From: Euclidia mi
Taxonomy: Eukaryota; Arthropoda; Insecta; Lepidoptera; Erebidae
DNA: 64,000 nt
Direction of reading: 5' to 3'
Assembly (NCBI GenBank): GCA_944739405.2
Contig: OX123193.2
Location: forward strand, 21,627,516 to 21,691,515
This document shows, piece by piece, positions 20,875-32,150 of this stretch; position 1 is the first letter of the stretch; each line of letters opens with the position of its first letter. Position numbers and translations under genes: made by a program. The notes under the pieces were generated by a model, which did no database searches, was not told where the DNA came from, and worked only from the letters and a program-made list of their open reading frames with translations.

Positions 20875-23715
20875 ATGACTTCTGATGATGATACTTTTCA
20901 TTCTGCCAGTGATTCTGATACTGTATCTCTTGATGAAAGCTTCCATTCACTGACTGATACACTGGGAGATACTGTACAGAAAACTTTTGATCATTGGCAA
21001 AATAACCTTAATGTGTGTCATATAAACGCGCAGAGCATACCAAGCCATTACAGCGATTTCTTTGAGGCTTTCAGCGCTGCTAATGTTCATGCCGTCCTGA
21101 TTTCGGAGAGTTGGTTAAAGCCACATCTTCCGTCTACTTCTTACCCCTTCCCTGGTTTCATCCTGATTCGTAATGATCGGGCCGACCGGAGAGGGGGTGG
21201 TGTCGCTATTTATCTTCGCAGCAACTTTCCCTATAAAATTTTCTTTTTTCGTCTTCTCCTAGCGATTGTTCTTCGGCGGAGTATCTGTTTATTGAAATCT
21301 ATGTCAAAGGGTCGAAACTGGTTCTAGGCGTCGTCTACTGTCCTCCGTCCGTTAACTATTTCTCCAGTCTCGAAGAGAGACTGGAATCTTTAGAGTCGGA
21401 ATATTCTCATCACATCATCATGGGCGATTTCAACACCGATCCCCTTTCTCCCTGTTCCCATTGATCCTCCAAACTCCTCGACATAGTCAAGTAATCCAGT
21501 CTTTATATTCTACCCCTGCAAGCCACACATCACAATGTACTGGGGGACGATACTTGGCTTGACTTGATCCTAACCTCTGATCCCACCCTTGTATCCTCTC
21601 ACGGTCAACACTCTGCACCTGCATTTTCCCATCATGACCTCATCTTCCTTTCCTATATCCTAAAACCTCCCAAACCTGCTCCTAAAGTTGTGCATAGGCG
21701 TTGTTTTTGTCGTATGGATGCAGAAAAGTTATGCTGGGATGCCTCATTTATTAACTGGGATAACGTATTTCAGGCTGCCACACTGGACGCCAAAGTCATT
21801 GCTTTTAAAAATAATATTATTGGTCTATACGACGTTCATGCCCCTGTTAGGCGTGTTAAATTGAAGCGTCCTCTAGCACCGTGGCTCACGAGAGGGGTTT
21901 GAATGGCGATGAGGAGTAGGGACTGGGCATTTCGAAAATTTCGCAAAGCTGTCCTTGATGACAACTGGGCATTCTATAAGGCTGCAAGGAATCGCTGCAA
22001 CCAAATGATACGCAATGCTAAACGCCAACATATTCTTGATAACATTACCTGCTCTTCCCCCGCCAATGTCTGGAAGTTCCTCGGGACGTTAGGCATTGGC
22101 AAAAAGCGACGTGTCAAATTCCTGGGCACAATTGGTTTGAATGATATTAATTGACATTTCTCCACTACAACGCTAGATCATCAAACCAAATGTGTCACGC
22201 TCGACTACCTGGCTAATTTACCCCGTCCCGACATTGAGTCTTTTCGGTTTTCTCCCGTAGCACCAGACGAGATTAAAAAGATTATCCTCTCCATCAAATC
22301 CAATGCAGTGGGCTGTGATCATATCAGTCGCCGCATGATTATCACTATCCTAGAACACCTTCTCCCAGCGATTACCCACATTATCAATTTTTCCATGGAA
22401 GCCGGTACTTTCCCTGACTTATGGCTCAAAACCTTTGTCACACCTTTGTCTAAGATCCAAAATCATTCCCGGCCCAGTGACTTCCGTCCCATTTCGGCGC
22501 ATTTCAGGCCTGGCCACAGCACTGTTTCCGCGCTCCTAAAAGTGACTGGCGATATTATGACGGGCATGGTGAAAACCAAAGTCACTGTGTTGGCTTTGGT
22601 GGACTTCTCTAATGCCTTTAATACCGTCAGTCACGACATCCTTCTAGCTATCCTTTCCCACCTTATGGTCTCGTCTGAGGCACTGGAATGATTCTCGTCT
22701 TATCTTCGTGAACGCCAGCAGTCTGTACACGTTGACGAATCTTCATCAAGTTGGTTTCAAATCGATTCTGGCGTGCCACAAGGCGGTATTCTCTCTCCTT
22801 TTTTATTTTCAATATTTATCAATCTCCTAACCCAGAATCTACAATGCGCTTATCATTTGTATGCCGATGACTTGCAGCTTTATGCTCAAGCCAGTGTAAA
22901 AGATTTACCTTCTGCTATTGACAGCATTAACAGAGACTTAGATTATTTATATAACTGGTCTAATTCTTTTGGTCTTACTGTTAACCCATCGAAATGTCAG
23001 GCTATCATTGTAGGCAGTCAAGGAATCCTGAACAAATTTGATACAACTTCACTGCCGCCAGTAATGTATATTGGTTCGATTATTGAATACTCTGTGACTG
23101 TCAAAGACCTAGGATTACACATCGACTCCACTTTCAACTGGCGTGCACAGGTGTCGAACATTACCCAAAAAGTTACCGGTACCCTACGTGCTCTCTATCG
23201 CTTAAAAAACTTTCTACCGTCCAAGACTAAGACAATGCTGGTGCATACTTTAATTTTCCCTGTTATCGACTATGGTGATGTGTGTTATTTCGACCTGAAT
23301 GCAGACCTCCTCAACAAACTCCGTCTTCTCAATAACTGCATTCGATTTATTTTTAATCTTCGTAAGTATGATCACGTGTCTACTTATCGCTCCCGTTTGA
23401 ACTGGTTACCTATTCGTCAACGCCGAAGTTAGCATGCTCTCACTACCCTTTATTCCATCCTCATGTCTCCCAACCCGCCAACCCCACCTAACCCCTTACT
23501 TCCAATACCTAGATTCTACTCATGATAAAACCCTACGCTCCTCTAATAATCGACTCCTTCTCTGCCCTTCACACAGCTCCGATTTCCTTCATGCATCTTT
23601 TCCTATCCAATCTATCCTTCTGTGAAATGCTCTTCCTCTGGAAATCAGGTTGGCCACCAGTCGCTTCACTTTTAAAATAAAAGTACGGCAGTTCTTACTG
23701 AACCACCTGGCAGGA
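20875..23715 (+). pseudogene. LINE2 ORF2: AP endonuclease and reverse transcriptase, decayed
   Basis: It starts at the same point as ORF2 of LINE5 (ATG then a TCTGATGATGATG run). The N-terminus has NVCHINAQSIPSHYSDFFEAF and RNDRADRRGGGVAIYLRS of an APE-type endonuclease. The reverse transcriptase has DFSNAFNTVSHD, PQGGILSPFLFS and YADDLQLYAQ. Lesions: a frame change near 21240-21330, TGA stops at about 21900, 22152 and 22689 in an otherwise continuous frame, a deletion of roughly 45 residues near 22495 (DFRPISA runs into HFRPGHS), and a stop near 23430. The YADD is intact, but the protein cannot be made whole. Confidence 0.87.
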
Positions 23716-26456
23716 TCATCTCAGAAGTAATTTATTTAAATATATATAATATATATGTATTTATATATATTATGTATACGTATTTATTATATTATAATAA
23801 TAATAATAAAAACGTTTATTTCGGAAACTTGTTCCATAGATGTTTGATTAGTGATACAACTTACGTAACTATGTTAGTACTTACATTTAAATAAAAGAAC
23901 AAAAAAATAAAAATAAAATAATTCTTACAATAATATTAATTCATGTATTTTCCTGCAGTATCAGACCCGTAGCTATGCATACGGGTCCAATACTCCAGGA
24001 AAACGCCGTCCAGCCTATCCCCAATCACCTTCAGGATGCCATTGGCACTTCCACGAATCCTGCGTAATAATGATGCCGTTCTTTTTCTCATGATTGCTGA
24101 AAAACTATCGGTAGCAGATTCAGCAAACATGGCTGACGCGCTACAGAATCGCGGTAGCCCCAACAGCAACCGGAAGGCGTTGTTGTACTGGACACGAAGA
24201 GCGTTGTAGGCCCTCTGCGTATGCTTGACCCACAGGCTGCATGTGTAAAACGACTGACAGTAAGCCTTAAAAAGGGTGATTTTGACCGGTCTCGTATATC
24301 TTGCAAACCTACGGGCCAACATATTGCATCGGACCGACAACGCTCTCCGTTCCCGTTCTATGTCCTGGTCATCATTAAGATCCTCGGCTAGTATGTGCCC
24401 AAGGTATCTAAAACAAGGCACTCTGTTTAGAGCAACTCCATATAGGTACACCCGCGGCACTGCCCTGTGACCCTTTGCAGTAACCCCAAACACCATAAAC
24501 ACACTCTTCTTCACGTTGTACAGGAGGCCGTGAGACAAAGCGTATCTCTCACAAACCTCAAGCATTCGCCTGAGTGCCTCGATCGAGGGACTCAGCAGCA
24601 CCATGTCGTCCGCGTAAGATATGCTATTTATAATTTTACCGTCTACCGAGCATCCAACCCCTGTGCTGCTGAGTTCCTCGATCAATTGATCGACATACAA
24701 GCTGAACAGTGCCGGGGAGGTCAGACCACCCTGCCTTACCCCACATTCCAGACCATACGTCTCCGACAAAGCACCCGACCATCTGACCTGGTTAATCTGG
24801 TGATTATACCAGTACCTGAGAAGCTCAACTATCTCCTCAGGTTGTCCCTGGTCACGTAACTTAGTCCATAGGACGTTATAATTAACCAGGTCAAATGCCT
24901 TCGAAAGGTCTAAAAATACAGCATACACAGGTGTATTCCTGCTGGTGTAGTAACTGACCGTGTGCTTCAGCGCCAAAATAGCTGTTTCTGTAGACAGCCC
25001 AGCTCTAAAACCGAACTGTGCGTCATGTAAATTGAGCTGTCCAGCCATCCTACGCTCAAGCACACTGTCAAGAACTTTTGCAGTTAGTGTAGCCAATGAG
25101 ATTGGTCTATAGTTCTCCTTGTCTGAGACGTCACCTGTCTTATTTTTCAGTATAGGTACAACAATCGTCCTCATCAACTCAGCAGGCAGGTATGAGTGCC
25201 TAATACACAAGTTGTACAGCATAGACAAGACCCTAGGAAGATGCGGACCGGCATGTTGGAAATGTTCTATACTGAGGTTGTCATGACCAGGAGACTTACC
25301 CCTAGTCATGGTTTTTATAACCTTCCCTATCTCCCTTGACGAGATGTAAATCGGGCTTGACGACCCAAGTCTCACCCCACCGCACCCCCCCTGCTCATTG
25401 ACTTGCAACCGTGGTGTCACCGAGAAATGCATTTTAAACATGTCCGCTATCCTCACTGGTTCAGACACGCCATTAACGCTCAGAGGTACGGCAGGTCTAG
25501 TGTTTAACTTCTGAGTTGACTTCCAAAATTTATTAAACTGCTTTTTCTTATGTTCTGAAGCTATAATGTCCAACTTAATTTGTTCTTCGTTGTCCTGGCA
25601 ATATTTAAGTTTTTGTTTAAAGACTTTTCTCGTTTCTCGCATATCTATATACAACTGACCAAATTGAGGTTTCCCATGCCAAACCCAGTTTTTAAAAGCC
25701 AGCCTAGCGCACCCATGAGCGTCCCTAACGTGTCTGTTCCACCCTATCACAGTACGTTTTTTACTAGATTTCCTCACAAAACCAGCACTGTCCTCAGCTG
25801 CCTCTCGCAGTGACGTAACAATATTCTTGTACAAATTATCAATCATTACAGTGTGCTCTTTATTCAAGCAGAAGTTATCGCAGCAGTTGCTTAGCTCTGC
25901 TGGAAAATTGACCAGTCTAAGCTTTTGCGTACATAGTTGGTAATAGCAATTTATTTGGTCAGTACATCTTTCCGCCCACCTCACTTTATCTACTACCTTG
26001 CCCTCAAGATTTGCTGAGGTATCCGTTCGCCTCAGCATCCCCAGGTTGACCTGAATACAGAGTGGTAAGTGGTCTGACCAATAGGCGTTATGGTACACTT
26101 CCACCTTCTCCACTGATTTCCACGCTGCTTCAGAAACCAGGCAATGGTCAAGCCAACGTCTACTACCACAGGCATCACTCACAAAGGTAAAAGTGTCGGA
26201 GTCTATACCTAGGTTCTTATAGTCAGCACAATACCAACTCTGCTCATCACAAAAAGATAACATTTCCTGGCTAAACAATTCCCCAGGGTGCGCATTAAAA
26301 TCCCCTAGTATATAACCAGACTCAACATTCTCACTCTCAAAGATAGCAGCTATTTCACTAAGACATTCACAAAACTCGGTTAAATTATCTACAGAGTTAG
26401 TCGGCATGTAAACATTAAACAATAACAAGTCACGGCCGTCGCACGTCGTCGCTTTA

Positions 26457-26484
26457 CGAGGGGAGTTCAATGTATTCTCGGTAT
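26457..26484 (+). repeat. Mariner left terminal inverted repeat
   Basis: 28 bp, identical to the right repeat when read on the other strand. Perfect identity suggests a recent insertion with functional transposase binding ends. Confidence 0.93.
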
Positions 26485-26615
26485 CGAGGTGATATACTAA
26501 TGATAAGGGTAATTTAATTATCTCATTAGTTAATGACACTCTTTGAGGGTATAAATACAAAATTTCTTTTAATTGCCACCATTAGTATTCAAGATATCAT
26601 TGCGAAAAGACAACT

Positions 26616-27686
26616 ATGATGACTGATTCGACAATGATGAAAAAAATCGAGCATCGTGCAGTGATAAAATTCCTCACAAAACAAGGAAAATCTCAAAAAA
26701 TTATCCATGAAGAAATGGTGGCTGTTTACCAAGATTCTGTGCCTTCATTATCTACAATTCAGAAGCGGTCAAGTGAATTCAAACGGTGTAGTGAGAGCAT
26801 TGGAGACGACCCCCGCGCTGGTGGGCCAATTTGTGCCGCTACTGAAGAAAACGTCAAATTAGTCGAAAAACTTGTACTTGAAGATGCCCGTGTAAGAGTG
26901 AAAACATTAGCAGAAATGACTAAGCTATCCGTGGGTACCATTCACACAATCCTTCATGAGCGCCTGAATTTGTCAAAGGTCAGTGCAAGATGGGTGCCGC
27001 GAATGCTCACCGCGCTACAGAAACAAGTGCGAGTTGACTGTTGTAAGGAGTTTTTGGACCTCTGTAGTGAAAATTCGCAAAGTATTTTCGATTGGATTGT
27101 TACTGGTGATGAAACGTGGGTTCATCACTATGACCCTGAGAGCAAGCAAGAGTCTATGCAGTGGCACAAAAAAGGATCAGACCCGCCGAAGAAGTCCAAA
27201 GTCACTCCGTCCGCAGGCAAGCTCATGGCCACGGTGTTTTGGGATTCTAAGGGAATCTTGCTAATCGAGTACACAAAAAAAGGTCAAAGTATTACTGCTG
27301 CATCATACGCAACCACCTTGCGTAATTTAAAGGAGGCAATTAAAGAAAAAAGACGTGGAAAATTAACCGCAGGTGTGTTGCTGCTTCACGACAACGCGCC
27401 GGTTCACAAGGCGCGCCTTGCCCAGGCTGCTGTGCGGGAGTACGGATTTGAAGAAATCAATCATCCACCCTACAGTCCGGACCTGGCCCCTAGTGATTAT
27501 TATCTATTCCCTAATCTTAAAAAAGACCTTCGTGGAAAGCATTTTTCGGACGATGAAGAGTTGAAGGGAGCAATAAACGAACATTTTTCGGGCCATGAAG
27601 AAAAATATTTTTCAGAGGGAATTGAAAAGTTACTTTCACGAACAAATAAATGTATTGAGATGTTAGGGGAGTATATTGGAAAATAA
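26616..27686 (+). CDS. Mariner transposase, intact D,D34D
   Basis: 356 residues, a usual mariner length. The N-terminal ~125 residues hold two helix-turn-helix-like regions for binding the inverted repeats. WVPRML (126-131) corresponds to the conserved WVPHEL. Catalytic Asp residues are seen at 165 (VTGDETWVHHYDPE), 259 (LLLHDNAP) and 294 (APSDYYLF), with 34 residues between the last two, the mariner D,D34D signature; YSPDL (286-290) precedes it. It cuts and pastes the element at TA sites. ATG at 26616 is followed by another Met one codon later; either could be used. No stop or frameshift is present. Activity itself is not shown by sequence. Confidence 0.95.
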   Translation: MMTDSTMMKKIEHRAVIKFLTKQGKSQKIIHEEMVAVYQDSVPSLSTIQKRSSEFKRCSESIGDDPRAGGPICAATEENVKLVEKLVLEDARVRVKTLAEMTKLSVGTIHTILHERLNLSKVSARWVPRMLTALQKQVRVDCCKEFLDLCSENSQSIFDWIVTGDETWVHHYDPESKQESMQWHKKGSDPPKKSKVTPSAGKLMATVFWDSKGILLIEYTKKGQSITAASYATTLRNLKEAIKEKRRGKLTAGVLLLHDNAPVHKARLAQAAVREYGFEEINHPPYSPDLAPSDYYLFPNLKKDLRGKHFSDDEELKGAINEHFSGHEEKYFSEGIEKLLSRTNKCIEMLGEYIGK

Positions 27687-27723
27687 AATTTATTCAGAAT
27701 TTTCCGCCTTTTCCTTCATACCT

Positions 27724-27751
27724 ATACCGAGAATACATTGAACTCCCCTCG
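27724..27751 (-). repeat. Mariner right terminal inverted repeat
   Basis: Exact inverted copy of 26457-26484, followed by the TA duplication. Confidence 0.93.
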
Positions 27752-28082
27752 TAATAGCCACAATACGATCGCTAGCACACGGTAAAATAGTTACGCATGT
27801 AAACAAAGATTTCCTCCACAACAGAGCCACACCTCCGTATGGCCTACCCCTTAGTATCCCTAGCGACGTATCCACCGCTGATTTACCAACATAGCTGAAA
27901 TCTAAGTCTAAGTGACCTAGAATTGATATTTCATGTGGCAACAGCCAGGTCTCTTGCAGCGCAATAACATCCACATATTTACACAAGTTTTTTATACACT
28001 CGACCGACCTCTTTAAAGATTTACAGTTAAAACTTATCATCTTAGTAAATAAAATAACGTTATCATCTACTATCGCCTTATC

Positions 28083-28087
28083 CATTA
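28083..28087 (-). promoter_or_regulatory. TAATG stop-start overlap between LINE4 ORF1 and ORF2
   Basis: The ORF1 stop TAA (28087-28085) shares its last A with the ORF2 start ATG (28085-28083). A UAAUG overlap is the arrangement shown to allow termination-reinitiation in the silkworm LINE SART1. Here it suggests that ORF2 is translated by coupling to ORF1. This is seen in sequence; the mechanism is inferred. Confidence 0.75.
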
Positions 28088-29458
28088 GTTTGATTTGTTA
28101 TTATCTGTTCTGTCACTCAAATTCACTTCACTATGCCGCGGTTCGATCGTACTGTTATAATACACAAACCTACGGAAAGACACTCCAGTCGGCCACAGGT
28201 CCTCATTCATAAAAACATTCAATTTTTGTTTTGGTATTGAAAACTTGTATGCAGCGTACCCCTTGTTCCTCTTCATATCTATCTTGTTTAAGGACACATC
28301 TACATCAGTTTTCGATTTTATATATGTCACTATATCGTCCATGCTTGTATCCCTGTTCACATTATAGATATAAAAAGGCACACTTACATCCGCTGCTCTA
28401 AACGTTGACTGAGGTCCTACCTCCGCCTTCCCCTTCATCCCAATAAAGCGGTTTTTCAACCTTTTCCGCTGCACTTTAACCCATCCTTCGTTTGGTGATT
28501 TCGTTTTCCAGTCACCGTGTTGCAAACCTGCCCGCAAAACATCTGACATAAGTCTACAATCTTGTCTTGTCGGTGTCGATGACCTCTGCGTAGTTACACG
28601 CCCAGATGTGTCCGTGCTCGAAACCACGGTGGGCCTCCTAGTCCTATTGCACGCATTCTCTGTCCTCGCGCGCGTCGTCTGCGTCGCTGTCCTTGTCTCG
28701 CCGCTGTACTGCTCTGCCGAAACCGCGGTAGCGGCCTCCACGCGCTCGACGCAGCCCCGCTCCTCGCATCTAGTTTTTTCCACAGCGAGCGTATTGTCCT
28801 CCACCGATGTGACGATACCGCCCGCTCTGTTTATAATTGTATCGTCAACGTCATACACCTGATTCACACCATTCTCGCACCTGCTTTTCATTGCGGACGA
28901 TAACCCTTCTGTCGCCTAATGCGTAATCAAGCCTACTGGTCCACTCTCATATTCAAAATTATTATCTAGTAGACCTGCACCTCTTTTCCGATTGACATTC
29001 ATACTTCTATAACAGGGCTCACAAGACGCTTTCATGTCATTTATATCATCCATTGTAATATATTTTTCCTTGATTACCGCCACATCTTCTTGTAGTTTTA
29101 TAATATCCCTCAGTATTCTAGTGGCGTCCAAGTGATCAAACGTCACTGGTGGGAGTTTATGAAGATGTCTTGCTACGAATATCGGCAGCAGCTCCGGATC
29201 AATCTCCTTTATTAGTGTGATGATGTCCTCAATGTCACGCTGACTCTTCCCTTCTTTCCTACGTTTTATTTTTCGACGAGAAGTCTCCACCGACTCAAAC
29301 AACAGTTTTTTTGCCAGTGTTATCTCTTCTTCAGAAAAAGCAGTGACACATAACCGTGTCATACTCTCTTCATCCATAATTCCCGCCTTATTTTGAATAA
29401 AGACAAGCACCTCGTTTATCACAATATTGCAATTATTACATTTTAACGCGTTAGACAT
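28085..29458 (-). pseudogene. LINE4 ORF1 with one in-frame stop
   Basis: ATG at 29458. The first 180 residues include CNNCNIVINEV near the N-terminus, a basic stretch (RRKIKRRKEGK) and helical, possibly coiled-coil sequence. A TAG at 28918-28916 then interrupts the frame (THxAT in which x is the stop). The same frame reopens at once and runs to 28085, with an S/T/R-rich region followed by VPFYIYNVNRDTSMDDIV ... GYAAYKFSIP ... FRRFVYY, an RRM-like fold common at the end of LINE ORF1 proteins. It would bind the element RNA. One base change separates it from a full 457-codon frame. Confidence 0.82.
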
Positions 29459-29553
29459 TGTCGCTTCGTCAAGGTCAATGACCGCTCGGTTAAAATCCTT
29501 TCACCGCGTACACAACGCGCGCTCGCACACGTAGCTGCGACGGTACTCTACTC

Positions 29554-29830
29554 TATTATATATGTATGTAGGTACTTATAGTATGTATATTCTTTGTATG
29601 TAGTATGACTATTTGTTTTTATTTTAAATAGTATTTATGCATGGACATTTATGTTTTTCATTTTTAAGTATTTATTAGGATTGTCATGTTTCTTATTACT
29701 TCAATTTGCACCTGTGTTCTATCTCTGCATCACCCCAAGGTAGACTGGCAGAGAACCAAGAAAAGCCTCAGGCATTAAGTCCGCCTATACATGTTTTGTG
29801 TATGAAGTAATAAAATAAATAAATAATAAT
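29554..29830 (+). mobile_element. Second half of LINE2 3' UTR and tail
   Basis: It begins with the repeat of TATTATAT that also precedes LINE4, and continues with GT/AT-rich text like the 3' UTR of LINE5. It ends with the CTGCATCACCCCAAGGTAG and GCATTAAGTCCGCC words and AATAAATAAATA. It is the part of LINE2 displaced by LINE4. Confidence 0.78.
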
Positions 29831-31377
29831 GAAATAAATTTACATTAATTGTGTGTAGTTTCAGAATAATAGCTTTCACGTTTGTGTAAAACAATACAAT
29901 TGGTTTTCTCTTTAGGGACCGCGTTCAAAGGCGACATGCTCACCAAGATAAAGTATATAAAATATTCTATTTTATATTTCAATTTCATTTTATGAGTCCT
30001 TTGTCACAAATTGAATATTATAAATTATATCATAAACTTTCATTTGCATCTGTTGGTATGAACAGGTATTTTCAAAGAGCGAATGTATTTATTTAACAAG
30101 CGTTACATTTTACCAGCATATTTTAGATACTCTGCTAATAATATTTAATTGAAATTTTAAATGATAGTTTTTAATTTTCATTCGTTTTGTGTATTCAATT
30201 TTATGTTGCGTTAAATATAGAGAAGTCTAAAAGTTTATATACTGGCTTAGATATCATTCGCGGTTTCATCAGCGTGATGTTTTTTAACTGAACAACTGCA
30301 TTACGTGTGTTTCTGCGGCGATGACAATGTAACGAGAGATTACAAAAATCCAGTTCTTGAACCACTTAACTTTTATCACTTCAATTGTAATTAATTAACA
30401 TGATATACCTACGTGTTTAAGACAAAAATACTACAGCCACAGAGCTAGGTAAATTAAAGTAGGTACTCACATTCTGGCTCTCCAAGGAACACCCATACTC
30501 TTACAAGAGAGACTTTAATCAAGACAGGGGCTTAGTAAACTCAACGTTGCTGAAAATCTCGTTGACCATCTTTTTTTTGTCTTATTACTTTTGATTTAAC
30601 TCCTCGTGTTTCGTGTGCCTGAGAGTTAGTTACAAATAAGAACAATTACTTTGTTATTTCAAACACCGAGTTCTAAGTATACGGGTTATAAGCTATGATA
30701 AAATGCTCGAGACTAGCATGAAAACATGATACAATCATTATTAAGTGGGTCTTAAACGTCCTGTCAAAATCAGTTCAGTCCCTCCGCGATTACGGGCATT
30801 GCAAGTCGTCGGAATAACGAAGGTATTAATACTTTAAATTAGTTTCGCTTACGCGATTAAAACCCGTTATCTTATTTTGTATAATGTATAGGTACAAATC
30901 GGGAAAGTTTCAAATCTATTATGACATGAAAACGCCTCAAATAATATTCAACCATATGCAATATCAAAATAAATGAAAAAGGATCTTAATTTAACGTACG
31001 ACTAGTATTTTAAATACAATATTGAATTATTTTTACATGCCAAATACTCGTTTATATTTTAATTTTGTGAGTATACCAAATTCAATCCAAAAGTGATTTC
31101 CAATACTCCGAATTTAATATGTCATGCATGAAATATGGCAAATTAATGTTGAGTATTGCAAGGAAGTTTGATTGAAATTGGAGGTGCCTGATCTAATAAA
31201 TATGTATATATGTAGTAGCAATTTAATGCAGTAGCATGAGAAATATTGTTTCTCTGTTCAAAGGGTTGGCCCTTTCTCTTCTCGTAATGATTTTTGTTCC
31301 AAATACAGTTTCGATTAATGTCAGTGTTTTCTTCGAAATTAACTGATAGGTATTTGAATAATCTATCTCTCTTTTTT
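29831..31377. other. No gene seen
   Basis: AT-rich DNA without recognisable exons, element ends or RNA genes. It could be intron or intergenic host sequence. Confidence 0.45.
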
Positions 31378-31433
31378 CTGTAAAATTACTCTATATGGTG
31401 TACAATAAAGCATTATGCAATCTAATCTAATAT
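31378..31433 (+). mobile_element. CR1-type LINE 3' tail fragment
   Basis: GGTGTACAATAAAGCATTAT followed by AATCTAATCTAATA matches the last ~40 bp of LINE1 (GGTGTGCAATAAAGTATA plus ATCTA repeats). No upstream coding part survives. Confidence 0.6.
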
Positions 31434-31486
31434 CGCGACTAGATGGGAATTGAACAATGTGTCAAAATATTTTTTGCGGCGTACGT

Positions 31487-31532
31487 AATATCATTATCGT
31501 CTATTTATGTCAAAATAGACGATAAGGATATT
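31487..31532. repeat. 20-bp-arm hairpin, one mismatch
   Basis: 31487-31506 pairs with 31513-31532 at 19 of 20 positions around a 6-nt loop. Not linked to any gene. Confidence 0.75.
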
Positions 31533-31831
31533 AAGTTAGCAGAGTACCGCAATCTAAACGCATTTCGTTCAAAATACAATTTTAATGTCAGATAAAATAC
31601 GAGAATTGGCCTTCTGTTTACGATACTCATTGTGATAGAGAAGCGTGTCAATGCTATTTCTATTTCTGGTTTAGCAACATATTTACTAATAACATACGTA
31701 TTGGAATTCTGAGCAATTTCCGCTTACGATCACGTGTATCAAAGATCTGTCGCACGCCAAAGGTCACTCAGCAATCAATCGACTATTAATAACTACTTAC
31801 TCTTCACTAACTCAAAATAAACTGAGACTGA

Positions 31832-32150
31832 TTGAGAAAACTGAGATTGACCGATTCTCAGAAGTCCAAACTCAAGGTTTTCCAACGAGCTATTGAACGG
31901 AGCGTATTTGGGATCAAACTTACAGATCGAGCACGACCATACGCACTAAACTATGTTGGTATCACTGATGTTGGTAAGAAGGAAGCAAAATTAAAATGGG
32001 ATTGGGCAGGTCATGTCTACATTCCAAAAAGTGGCCACATATCGCTATGTGGTTGACACCGGAGGGAGGTGGTGGTTCGAGTAGACTAAATACAGGAGAC
32101 AGAAACCTCTGGAGAAGTGTAGGGGAGACATTTGCCAAGGGAACACTTTA
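31832..32150 (+). pseudogene. RTE-like LINE C-terminal remnant
   Basis: The frame shows KLKVFQRAIERSVFGIKLTD, TDVGKKEAKLKWDWAGHV and then CACCGGAGGGAGGTGGTGG, where a GRRRxGRPxxRW-type basic motif would be expected. That order (RAIER..GI.L.DR...KLKW.WAGHV) is typical of the C-terminus of LINE polymerases. A stop at 32054 and a frame loss after it make it a dead fragment. Everything upstream of it is missing. Confidence 0.65.

Larger units (their letters stand above)
26457..27751 (+). mobile_element. Full-length mariner, 1295 bp
   Basis: Ends begin CGAGGGGAGTTCAATGTATT on the left, and the right end is an exact inverted copy over 28 bp (26457-26484 against 27724-27751). TA flanks both sides (26455-26456, 27752-27753), the standard mariner target. 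One intact transposase frame lies between. It is inserted in the endonuclease part of LINE4 ORF2, in the opposite orientation. Confidence 0.95.
23936..28085 (-). pseudogene. LINE4 ORF2 (endonuclease + RT), split by mariner
   Basis: The first piece (27752-28085) has MISFNCKSLKRSVE and VIALQETWLLP, the start of an APE endonuclease. The second (23936-26454) continues with VYMPTNSVDN, YILGDFNAHPGE and YWSDHLPLCI, then the reverse transcriptase with FLDLSKAFDLVNYN, GVRQGGLTSPALFS and SYADDMVLLS, and a C-terminal domain of about 200 residues. Both pieces are in the same frame once the mariner and one TA are discounted, about 950 codons, and I see no other stop. It should nick the target and copy the LINE RNA. 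The mariner is the only visible lesion. The clade (CR1, L2 or Daphne-like) is not decided. Confidence 0.88.
23793..29553 (-). mobile_element. LINE4: nearly intact two-ORF LINE carrying a mariner
   Basis: Reads on the - strand: 5' UTR (29459-29553), ORF1, ORF2, then a 3' UTR ending in GTTTCCGAAATAAACG and a (TTA)n-type tail. TATTATAT lies on both sides (23785-23792 and 29554-29561) and may be the target duplication, though the DNA is AT-rich. Minus the mariner the element is about 4.47 kb. It sits in the 3' UTR of LINE2, whose remaining 3' UTR resumes at 29562. It appears full length, unlike most LINEs here. Confidence 0.85.
12460..29830 (+). mobile_element. LINE2: CR1-type LINE broken by BEL/Pao and LINE4
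   Basis: Four separated pieces line up in order with the uninterrupted relative at 53675-58104 (- strand). They are ORF1 (12845-13549), the ORF1-ORF2 spacer (13550-13861 plus 20795-20874), ORF2 (20875-23715) and the 3' UTR (to 23792, then 29562-29830). The spacer match is direct: the GGCGGGTGGTGCAGA block near 13796 corresponds to the block just upstream of ORF2 in the other copy. The 3' UTR ends with CTCTGCATCACCCC...GGTAGACTGGCAGAG...CAGGCATTAAGTCC and an AATAAATAAATA tail. BEL/Pao occupies the spacer and LINE4 occupies the 3' UTR. The start coordinate is approximate. Confidence 0.8.

Noticed and set aside
21900..22692. In-frame TGA codons as recoding or selenocysteine sites
   Set aside because: They sit where LINE5 has Arg, Gln or Trp codons, and the same gene has a deletion and frameshifts; ordinary decay explains them.
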